Shown here: positions 1 through 5,434 of the stretch, in pieces
How positions within the stretch are numbered: the first letter of the stretch is position 1
Layout of the letters: every line of letters starts with the position of its first letter
From: Bacteroidales bacterium
GTDB lineage: Bacteria > Bacteroidota > Bacteroidia > Bacteroidales > Paludibacteraceae
Length of the DNA stretch: 5,434 nucleotides
NCBI GenBank assembly: GCA_018066005.1
Contig: JAGHSG010000004.1
Location: 1 to 5,434, forward strand
Direction: 5' to 3'
Notes under the pieces: generated by a model
What the model was told of the DNA's origin: nothing
Databases searched by the model: none
What the model saw: the letters and a program-made list of their open reading frames with translations, nothing else
Position numbers and translations under genes: made by a program

Positions 1-123
1 AACTACTGGACATCCGCTAAAAAAGGTTCGGATGCTTCCTATATGTGTTTTGATGCTTACGACCAATGCTTTGGCACAGACCGCTGCTCCAATGGCAGAG
101 TTATTCGTGTGGTTAAAAAATAA
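1..123 (+). CDS. C-terminal end of a FISUMP/DUF1566-like (lectin-fold) surface protein, partial
   Basis: The frame is open from the left edge and ends at TAA 121-123, giving 40 residues that begin NYWTSAKKGSDASYM and end RCSNGRVIRVVKK. The order 'YW(T/S)S, small/polar stretch, A-Y-x-x-x-F, then R-x-x-G-x-x-(I/V)-R-x-V-(K/R)' is what I know from the end of Bacteroidota FISUMP/DUF1566-type domains, which have a C-type-lectin-like fold and often sit at the C-terminus of secreted or lipid-anchored proteins with fimbrillin-like or Ig-like N-terminal parts. Two cysteines (C23 and C29 of the fragment) could form a local disulfide. The start, any signal sequence and the other domains lie outside the window, so the whole protein's function cannot be stated. 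The next gene starts 12 bases downstream on the same strand, which suggests one transcript. The domain call rests on a short pattern and is moderately sure; the reading frame is near certain. Confidence 0.7.
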   Translation, partial: NYWTSAKKGSDASYMCFDAYDQCFGTDRCSNGRVIRVVKK

Positions 124-130
124 AGGAGGA
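123..130 (+). promoter_or_regulatory. Shine-Dalgarno sequence of the giant gene
   Basis: AAGGAGGA is a near-perfect match to the anti-Shine-Dalgarno sequence. It is followed by a 5-base spacer (CGATA) and then ATG at 136. It overlaps the last base of the upstream stop codon TAA (121-123). It decides the start in favour of 136 over the in-frame ATGs at 163 and 169, which have no comparable site. So strong a site is notable because Bacteroidota genes often lack an obvious Shine-Dalgarno sequence. Confidence 0.85.
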
Positions 131-135
131 CGATA

Positions 136-234
136 ATGAGTAGAACTATAAGAAGAAAAGATATGATTATGAAAAACGTACGCTATTTATTTTGTGCTCT
201 TGCTCTGTTGCTGAGCACAACGAGTGCTCTTGCT
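136..234 (+). other. Sec signal peptide of the giant protein
   Basis: Residues 1-33 have a basic N-region (R3, R6, R7, K8, K13, R16), a hydrophobic core (YLFCALALLL) and a small-residue cleavage site S-A-L-A before R34. This is a signal peptidase I type signal, so the product should be exported across the inner membrane. The N-region is long (about 17 residues). If translation began at M10 or M12 the signal would look more typical, but the ribosome binding site fits M1. The cysteine at 20 lies inside the hydrophobic core, with F rather than a small residue before it, so a lipoprotein signal is not supported. Confidence 0.85.
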
Positions 235-3200
235 CGAAATATCAATGATGGAAGTAGTTTCTCTGCCTATTCTCTCGGAGGAAATAAGGTGCAGTTCGAT
301 GTTCTTTTGCGAACCTCCTGCAATAGTGATAACAATTACTATGGAGTAGATATGGCAAACACAATGTCGAGGTATGATTTGAGTTACAAAGATTTAAATC
401 ATACTACCTATTTGTATTATAAAATAAAGGGTGAGTCAGAGAAACATGCCTTGCTGTATTACGGTACATTTGACCGTGCTGCTGCCGGAGATTACTCCAA
501 TTACGCACAAGTATGTGAGGAAGCGGGACAAAAAGGATGGATGGTGGTTACCAAACCTGCAGGCGATGAGTTCGCTGTGGGAAGATTCACGATTGAAAGT
601 CTCCTATCCAAAAAGTATGATTATGTCAATTTTGGAAATGGTACTAAGAATCGTTATACTGTCGGTGCGAATGGTTTTACCCAACACGCTTTGAGTTGTA
701 ATGAGCCGGTTAACTATGCAGATGACCGAACGATGAAAGGTGTATGGGAAATGCCTTCTTCGCTGGCAGACAAAGAAATTGAATTGTATGTACATGGTGC
801 GTGGTATAACTATAAACAAAAGTGGAATTGCTGCGGCGAGATTGATATACTTTTAGGAACGTTCGATACCAAATCGGATCCCGCTCCCATGTTGATGGAG
901 CCGTTCTTTTATCCGATGGACGAAAGTGGAAATCCGGAGGTTGGTAAAATGGCTGTGGTACTTTCTTGCACGCAGGAAATGGTTTCTTATACCATACATT
1001 ATGGAAAGTCAACATTCTCCGGTACCTCAACGGGAAATGCCGAACTGGTTACCTTGGATGCTAACGACACCCTAACCCCACTCTATGCGGATGTTGTATC
1101 CTATTATAGTATGTCGGATCCTTCAGAAACCAATAGACAGACACAGAAGCAAAAGACAGGTACTGTCTTTGTTCCGCCGTTCCATAAGATTTACGATTTT
1201 CATGCGGAGCCTTATACGGACGAAAGCGGAGAAGACCGCAACTACAACAAACTGTCTTGGACGATTCGCCACTCCAACATAGAGGATTTTGGTGCCGGTG
1301 ATATGTTTGTTATCGAGCGTGCTACTCAACCCGACTTCTCAGATGCTGTGGAGTTGCCGGCGACGGTATTTTTGCCTCTCTCTGTTGCGCAAGACACTAC
1401 GCTGACTTATGTTGACAATACGTTTAACGAAGCACTGCCGGCAAACGGCAAACTCTATTATCGTATCACGCGTGGTTACGCTGCGGGATGGGAGTGGAGT
1501 AATCTTGCCTATGAAAAGAACTATTGCGCGAAAGACTCTATTGATAATCACGCCTTCCTATGGTCGCTCTACAGCAATCCCGAAACGAATATCCCGACCA
1601 TCAAGACGGAAATCGTAAATGGGACTTCCGCCATGGTTCAGATTAATCTCTGCAACCGCATAGAGGGAAACAACTTGATAAACTACGTATGGGACAAGAA
1701 AGCCCAATTGGTTCTTATTCGTCACAACCTAACACAAGATGTGACCACAGAAATCAAGCTTTTCTCCCGTTCCGGAGCCTATATGACCAACTGCCGTGAC
1801 GATAAAAACCAACAGCTGTTGTGGAGCTATAAGTTCCTCGATGAGGGGCTATATCCTTGCTGCCAATATAAATACTCGGTGCGTATTGACACCACGGACT
1901 GCATTATCCGTCCACGGGAAAATGCGATACTGGAATATGACGACCCGACAGTTTATTCTATCGAAGATGTGCCCGTTATCATGACCGGCTTTACGGCTGC
2001 CAAGGACGAGAGTAAGGACTTCGTATTGCTTAGTTGGCAGAATGACCCCACCTCGGTGGATACGTTCTATCTCGATTGCCGTACTATCGGTAAAGACAAT
2101 TGGCAAACGATAGCTAAGATTACGGATGACAACTACTATGAGGATTATAATGCTATGCCCGGTATTCATTACGAATATCGCCTTTCCGCTACTTATTCCT
2201 GCTATGGTGATACCAAAGACGCTATTTGCGCTGCCGATAGCGGTTGGTTAGATCCGTACGGTTCCATTTCCGGCTCTGTCATAATGCCTAACGGAACAGG
2301 TATCGGCGGAGTGAGAGTGGTGATAACCGACGAGAATGGGAAAACATATACTACCACCACCAATTCCGATGGTAGTTATATCTGCGATGAACTGATATAC
2401 GATGCTGCGGGAACGAACTTCAGTATTTCGGTAGAAGACACATTCGGCGGGGGTACCTATATCTCCGCTACTACGGAACTGCCCACGATGAATGTTTCCC
2501 TTATGGCGCATGATGCCGAGAAGAGCAATTATGTCTTCCGCCCGAGTAAGTTCTATTCCATTACCGGTCGTGTACTGTACGAGAACACTTCTGTTCCGGT
2601 TGCCTACGCTGAGTTCGAAGCTCAGTTTGGTAAGACAGCGCCGATTACCACGATGACGAACGCCTCCGGCGAACCCGTTAAGACAGACCTCAATGGTTAC
2701 TTCACGCTGCAAGTGCCGACGAGCATCACCTCGCTGCGCGTGTATAAGAAGAACCACGAGTTCGCAGCCGGTGGTTATCTCACCGTAGATGGCAAGACCG
2801 ATTTGGCTTTGAGTGACGACTTGCGCGAGATTCGCTTCTATGATAAGACCAAAGCTCATGTCTTAGGTCGTGTGTCCGCCGGTATGTTAGAGTCCCTCTA
2901 TACGCTCGGTACCGACTCCAGTACCAACCGCCTCGGTGATGACATCACGCTCATATTGGAGCTGGAAGGAGACAATATCTCCCAACTCGTGAACGACCCC
3001 AACGATTTAAGTCGCGCCACGATGGATACGACTATCATCCACACGCATGCGAAAGAGATTAAATATACGAATCATGTCTTCCAGACCGTGCAGAACACCA
3101 CGCGCAAACGCGTCACCATCCATGTTGATAATGTGTCCGGTGAGTTCCGCGCTGAACTGTTGCCCGTTCGCTATAAGGTGGTACAGATGTACGCTAACGG

Positions 3201-5434
3201 CTATGCTTCCCTCCTTAATCCAGACCAGGCAATGCCGGTATTGGATTTGACCGAGTCTATCCTTACCCCGTACGAATATAACTACGTCTATCACTCCGAT
3301 CCGGTTATAGCTTACAAACAAACGGCATACGGAATGATGTTGCCCTACTGCGGTGAGGGCGAAGTAATCGTTATGGATATGGAGAACAAGGCAGATATCA
3401 TGCAACTGGTTAACCTGCCTAAAAAAGCATTGAAAAGATGCACTTCCGTTTCTGAGCAGATTGATTCCGTTTCCTACTTGTTTGGCTATCCTGTCTTTAC
3501 TACAAAGACGTACTCCATGCGCGTAGGCGTGTACGAACCTTATTATTATAATAACGACCCGTCGGCCCATGATGTTTATACCGTACCTTTGCAAGGCGAC
3601 TTGAAGGTATATAATGGCATGGCTTCCACTACGGAAACAGCCACGTATAAACTGAATAAGTATGGTGAAACGTCCTTCAATTTTGTTTGCAACAACACCA
3701 CGTTTACTCAGACCGGCGAGAACGCGCTGCGTACACTCGAACTGTCGTATGACTGCAACGGAAAGCGTGTACAGGCTACGCAACTGCAAGCTTATGTGCT
3801 TGGCTCGAAGGATATTGACGGTGGTATGATGCAGAAATTAGGCTCGGAAATCGTTCTGGACGATGTCCTTCGCGATCCATACGGTGCGGGCAGTTATGCT
3901 ACGTTGGAAAAAGGAGCTTCTTACTCCACTTACTATCATTCCCAATATCACTGGACCATAGGTCTCGCCTTGACTTTAAGAAGCCAATCCAGGCTTACGA
4001 TGTCACTGATTTTTGGATCATTAGTTTCGGGAAAATTAACAAGTTTCTTAGCTGATAGTGAACTCCCGATGCACTTAGAAGTGGGACTTCTTTATGATCA
4101 TGATGATACCAATCGGTTCAAGTACTCAACCACTTCTGCTATCTCTACTTCCGCCGGTGACCGCCGTGAGGATATAGGTGCCGAAGCCGATGTGTATATC
4201 GGTCACACCGATGAGATTGGTTATGTCAAGAAGATGGTTATTCAAACGGCTGATAGTCTCTATGCCGCTTCCTTTGCTTCCCAATTCGACAAAGGTAATG
4301 CCCATATCATTGCCCAAGGACGCGACACAGCGGGCAAGCTGCACTATTTGATGGTCAATGAGATGATTGTACCGAAGATAGCTCAGGGAACACAGTTTGC
4401 CTATAGTCAGCACCATATCCTCAATACTATCATACCTGATTTGGAGCGGAAACGTAATGACCTCATTGTTCATGTTTCCTCCATCGCGGATACGGCTCTG
4501 TTAGTAAGTCAGTTGATAGGCCGCGCTAACGAAATGGGTCAAGTACAATACATCTCTCTCTTACCGGAAAGTGACAAGCGTTTTGGTAGCGACGAGTATT
4601 ATGTTGCTATCTTCCCGGATAATATTGAGGGTGGTCTTGTGGATGAAGTGCATGATTACAATGACATGATACAAAGTTGGAAGGATATTATTAAGGCTAA
4701 CGAGCGTATCAAAGCTGATATTAAAGATAACGGCAAGGTTGTGGAGACCTATGCTCTAAGCGGCGGAGTGAGCGCTGATTACAGCGAGGCCGCCGAAGTA
4801 CAGCATGATCACTATAGCAAGTTTGATTTCCATTTCAGCACGAAAAATGATGAACCGAAAGATCAATTGATCTTATCGAAACTTAACCAAATGAGATATG
4901 GATATGCACAACAGTATGTTAGTGAAAAGAAAGAAGCAGTAGAGACGATGTATGGTAAATGGGATTATGAGATATCACCATTAGCCTATAAGCCTTGGGA
5001 ACATAAAACAGACTTTTCGGAAAATGAAACCGCTTCCCGAAAGGTAAGTTTCCATCTCGGTGTGGATAGATTCGCTTCTAACAACCAAACCGTCTATCGT
5101 GTCACCAACGCGTCTTGGAAAGGCACCGATATGGCCAAATGGTGGAAAAACGCTTATGCAAAAGCGGATGCCGATAGAGACGACACTCCGATTAACGACT
5201 TCGTGTTCATCCAGAATGGTGGTACATCTGCCTGCCCGTGGGTAGGTGCCGATAGTGCACACTTCCTCTTCGATACACAACTCAGTGCGCCTACGCTTAA
5301 ACTCGATAATCCTTCCATCGAAATGGATCGCCATGAGCAAAGCGACATACCGGCAGACGAAGCCGCTATCTTCACGGTTACGATTGCTAACGAGAGTGAA
5401 CACTTAACCGATAAGGTTACTTCCTTTATACTGA
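136..5434 (+). CDS. Giant secreted multidomain protein (FN3-like and carboxypeptidase-regulatory-like modules plus uncharacterised core), 3' end cut
   Basis: One uninterrupted frame of 1766 codons runs off the right edge. Order by residue: signal peptide 1-33; unrecognised region 34-345 with six cysteines (62, 127, 188, 232, 233, 278); FN3-like modules about 349-464, 486-595 and 612-704; beta-sandwich modules of the carboxypeptidase-regulatory/CnaB type about 709-792 and 807-903; a 'VLGRVSAG' segment from 909; then a long core with FGYPVF (1116), LRDPYGAGSYATLEKG (1245-1260), GAEADVYIG (1348-1356), a helical FAYSQ...RKRNDL stretch (1421-1443), SGGVSADYS (1542) and GGTSACPW (1695-1702). I recall this motif order from very large uncharacterised Bacteroidota surface proteins; their function is unknown to me. 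No catalytic site is recognised. An adhesin or structural surface role is inference from architecture. The start at 136 is supported by the Shine-Dalgarno site. It probably shares a transcript with the upstream gene. Two stretches (3961-4080, 4846-5028) have atypical codon use. Confidence 0.9.
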   Translation, partial: MSRTIRRKDMIMKNVRYLFCALALLLSTTSALARNINDGSSFSAYSLGGNKVQFDVLLRTSCNSDNNYYGVDMANTMSRYDLSYKDLNHTTYLYYKIKGESEKHALLYYGTFDRAAAGDYSNYAQVCEEAGQKGWMVVTKPAGDEFAVGRFTIESLLSKKYDYVNFGNGTKNRYTVGANGFTQHALSCNEPVNYADDRTMKGVWEMPSSLADKEIELYVHGAWYNYKQKWNCCGEIDILLGTFDTKSDPAPMLMEPFFYPMDESGNPEVGKMAVVLSCTQEMVSYTIHYGKSTFSGTSTGNAELVTLDANDTLTPLYADVVSYYSMSDPSETNRQTQKQKTGTVFVPPFHKIYDFHAEPYTDESGEDRNYNKLSWTIRHSNIEDFGAGDMFVIERATQPDFSDAVELPATVFLPLSVAQDTTLTYVDNTFNEALPANGKLYYRITRGYAAGWEWSNLAYEKNYCAKDSIDNHAFLWSLYSNPETNIPTIKTEIVNGTSAMVQINLCNRIEGNNLINYVWDKKAQLVLIRHNLTQDVTTEIKLFSRSGAYMTNCRDDKNQQLLWSYKFLDEGLYPCCQYKYSVRIDTTDCIIRPRENAILEYDDPTVYSIEDVPVIMTGFTAAKDESKDFVLLSWQNDPTSVDTFYLDCRTIGKDNWQTIAKITDDNYYEDYNAMPGIHYEYRLSATYSCYGDTKDAICAADSGWLDPYGSISGSVIMPNGTGIGGVRVVITDENGKTYTTTTNSDGSYICDELIYDAAGTNFSISVEDTFGGGTYISATTELPTMNVSLMAHDAEKSNYVFRPSKFYSITGRVLYENTSVPVAYAEFEAQFGKTAPITTMTNASGEPVKTDLNGYFTLQVPTSITSLRVYKKNHEFAAGGYLTVDGKTDLALSDDLREIRFYDKTKAHVLGRVSAGMLESLYTLGTDSSTNRLGDDITLILELEGDNISQLVNDPNDLSRATMDTTIIHTHAKEIKYTNHVFQTVQNTTRKRVTIHVDNVSGEFRAELLPVRYKVVQMYANGYASLLNPDQAMPVLDLTESILTPYEYNYVYHSDPVIAYKQTAYGMMLPYCGEGEVIVMDMENKADIMQLVNLPKKALKRCTSVSEQIDSVSYLFGYPVFTTKTYSMRVGVYEPYYYNNDPSAHDVYTVPLQGDLKVYNGMASTTETATYKLNKYGETSFNFVCNNTTFTQTGENALRTLELSYDCNGKRVQATQLQAYVLGSKDIDGGMMQKLGSEIVLDDVLRDPYGAGSYATLEKGASYSTYYHSQYHWTIGLALTLRSQSRLTMSLIFGSLVSGKLTSFLADSELPMHLEVGLLYDHDDTNRFKYSTTSAISTSAGDRREDIGAEADVYIGHTDEIGYVKKMVIQTADSLYAASFASQFDKGNAHIIAQGRDTAGKLHYLMVNEMIVPKIAQGTQFAYSQHHILNTIIPDLERKRNDLIVHVSSIADTALLVSQLIGRANEMGQVQYISLLPESDKRFGSDEYYVAIFPDNIEGGLVDEVHDYNDMIQSWKDIIKANERIKADIKDNGKVVETYALSGGVSADYSEAAEVQHDHYSKFDFHFSTKNDEPKDQLILSKLNQMRYGYAQQYVSEKKEAVETMYGKWDYEISPLAYKPWEHKTDFSENETASRKVSFHLGVDRFASNNQTVYRVTNASWKGTDMAKWWKNAYAKADADRDDTPINDFVFIQNGGTSACPWVGADSAHFLFDTQLSAPTLKLDNPSIEMDRHEQSDIPADEAAIFTVTIANESEHLTDKVTSFIL
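194..235 (+). repeat. 12-bp direct repeat in the signal-peptide coding sequence
   Basis: GTGCTCTTGCTC occurs at 194-205 and again at 224-235, exactly 30 bases apart, so both copies are read in the same frame (C-A-L-A and S-A-L-A). Between them, GAGCAC at 213-218 is the reverse complement of the first six bases of each copy. It can pair with either copy, giving mutually exclusive 6-bp hairpins with loops of 13 or 5 bases. The repeat may simply reflect an Ala/Leu-rich signal peptide. Confidence 0.7.
235..1170 (+). other. N-terminal region of unknown fold in the giant protein
   Basis: Residues 34-345 match no family I recognise. The segment is rich in Tyr and in alternating polar/hydrophobic strands, for example KVQFDVLLRT and EIELYVHGAWYNY, so it is probably beta-rich. 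It carries six cysteines, two of them adjacent (WNCCGE, residues 230-235), which could form disulfides in the oxidising exported environment. Codon choice is somewhat more AT-leaning than in the FN3-like part that follows. A binding or jelly-roll-like domain is possible but not shown. Confidence 0.5.
1180..1527 (+). other. Fibronectin type III-like module 1
   Basis: Residues about 349-464 have the FN3 layout. A strand with the K-L-S-W core (W375) follows an acidic loop, then FVIERATQPDFSDAVEL resembles the 'Y.I.R....F' strand pair, and LYYRITRGYAAGWEWS resembles the conserved 'Y.YRV.A....G.S.WS' ending. FN3 modules act as spacers or binding domains in surface proteins. The call comes from the pattern alone. 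Confidence 0.6.
1591..1920 (+). other. Fibronectin type III-like module 2 (divergent)
   Basis: Residues about 486-595 begin with an IPTIKTEIVNGTSAMVQINL strand pair and end with YPCCQYKYSVRIDTTDC, which resembles the FN3 'Y.YRV.A' closing strand. The central WDKKAQLVLIRHNL strand fits the module's middle sheet. The usual Trp core residue is replaced, and there is a CC pair near the end (residues 577-578). Recognition is weaker than for the modules on either side. Confidence 0.4.
1969..2247 (+). other. Fibronectin type III-like module 3
   Basis: Residues about 612-704 contain FVLLSWQNDPTSVDTFYLDC, then DNWQTIAKI, and then HYEYRLSATYSCYGDT, closely matching the FN3 order 'V.LSW......D.Y.V.R....W..I' and 'Y.YRV.A'. 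This is the clearest FN3-like module in the protein. It leads directly into the first carboxypeptidase-regulatory-like module. Confidence 0.65.
2260..2511 (+). other. Carboxypeptidase-regulatory-like (CnaB-type) beta-sandwich 1
   Basis: Residues 709-792 show the typical order: GSISGSVIMPNG, then GIGGVRVVITDENGKTY, then TTTNSDGSYICDEL. This is the 'G.V....G..I.GV.V.......T.TDSDG.Y.I..L' signature of this fold, which serves as a structural stalk or binding module in exported Bacteroidota proteins. There is no zinc-peptidase active site, so no enzymatic role is implied. Confidence 0.75.
2554..2844 (+). other. Carboxypeptidase-regulatory-like beta-sandwich 2
   Basis: Residues 807-903 repeat the theme: YSITGRVLYENTSVPVAYAEFEA at the start and the 'KTDLNGYFTLQVP' strand-turn-strand in the middle, ending near DDLREIRFYD. 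An insertion (AQFGKTAPITTMTNASGEPV) separates the two halves and makes it longer than module 1. At 2857-2970 a further partial match (HVLGRVSAG, then a loop and NRLGDDITLILELEGD) opens the uncharacterised core. Confidence 0.65.
2857..5434 (+). other. Uncharacterised core of the giant protein
   Basis: From residue 908 to the window edge no named domain is recognised, but landmark motifs appear in the order I recall for large unstudied Bacteroidota surface proteins: VLGRVSAG (909), FGYPVF (1116), VYNGMAS (1158), LRDPYGAGSYATLEKG (1245), GAEADVYIG (1348), FAYSQHHIL and RKRNDL (1421-1443), NDMIQSWKDIIKANERIK (1509-1526), SGGVSADYS (1542) and GGTSACPW (1695). Most of it looks beta-rich. The segments at about 1418-1445 and 1505-1535 look helical and charged. 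The final stretch, beginning LSAPTLKLDNPSIEMD, resembles the start of another Ig-like sandwich with 'FTVTIANESE'. Family assignment is from memory and not verified. Confidence 0.55.

Noticed and set aside
139..168. Twin-arginine (Tat) signal suggested by R6-R7
   Set aside because: The consensus S/T-R-R-x-F-L-K is not met (I-R-R-K-D-M), and the hydrophobic core is some distance from the pair.
163..171. Alternative starts ATG at 163 and 169
   Set aside because: They would give a more usual signal-peptide length, but no Shine-Dalgarno-like sequence lies at proper spacing, whereas 136 has a near-perfect one five bases upstream.
184..204. Lipoprotein signal with Cys20
   Set aside because: The residues before the cysteine are Y-L-F. 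A lipobox needs small residues at -1 and usually -2. The cysteine also lies inside the hydrophobic core, with a good A-L-A site later.
431..694. 87-codon plus-strand frame inside the giant gene
   Set aside because: It is out of frame with the continuous main frame, has no plausible ribosome binding site and no recognisable product.
2248..2859. 203-codon open frame on the minus strand
   Set aside because: It is antisense to the two carboxypeptidase-regulatory-like modules, which are clear on the plus strand. The Arg/Gly/Ile-rich translation is typical of an antisense shadow.
3007..3789. 260-codon open frame on the minus strand
   Set aside because: It lies wholly antisense to the giant gene, which has coherent domains in its own frame. 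The translation shows no recognisable domain. Its openness follows from the codon bias of the plus-strand gene.
4094..4101. 8-bp palindrome ATGATCAT
   Set aside because: It is short, single and within coding sequence next to Asp/His codons (YDHDD). An operator or site function is not supported.
4762..4794. GGCGG / CCGCC inverted repeat resembling a terminator stem
   Set aside because: It has only five base pairs, a long 23-base loop, no T-run after it, and sits mid-gene in an open reading frame.

Overview
The window looks like chromosomal DNA of a Bacteroidota, most likely order Bacteroidales. The evidence is protein style: a lectin-like FISUMP/DUF1566-type tail ending in a 'RCSNGRVIRVVKK' pattern, followed by a very large secreted protein. 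That protein joins fibronectin type III-like and carboxypeptidase-regulatory-like beta-sandwich modules to a long core I recall only from giant uncharacterised surface proteins of this phylum. No species can be assigned from sequence alone.

Layout. Positions 1-123 are the last 40 codons of an upstream gene, with its start outside the window. After a 12-base gap holding a strong Shine-Dalgarno sequence (AAGGAGGA, 123-130), a single plus-strand reading frame opens at 136 and runs with no stop to the right edge (5434). That gives at least 1766 codons, so almost the whole window is one gene, truncated on the right. In order it encodes: a signal peptide (136-234), an unrecognised Tyr/Cys-containing N-terminal region (235-about 1170), three FN3-like modules (about 1180-2247), two or three carboxypeptidase-regulatory/CnaB-like modules (about 2260-2970), and a long core of unknown function (about 3000-5434) with a series of landmark motifs.

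How the genes work together. The two genes are tightly spaced in the same direction with no terminator or room for a promoter between them, so they are probably co-transcribed. Both look like cell-surface or secreted proteins, which suggests a surface-structure or adhesion locus; this is inference. The C-terminus, where a Type IX secretion sorting domain would lie, is outside the window.

Points for a second look are the uncharacterised giant core, a patch at about 3961-4080 where another frame has the more native-looking codons (possible compensated frameshift), an AT-leaning charged patch at 4846-5028, and a 12-bp direct repeat inside the signal-peptide coding sequence whose loss would delete exactly ten codons in frame. 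There are no RNA genes, mobile elements, CRISPR arrays or terminators that I can support.
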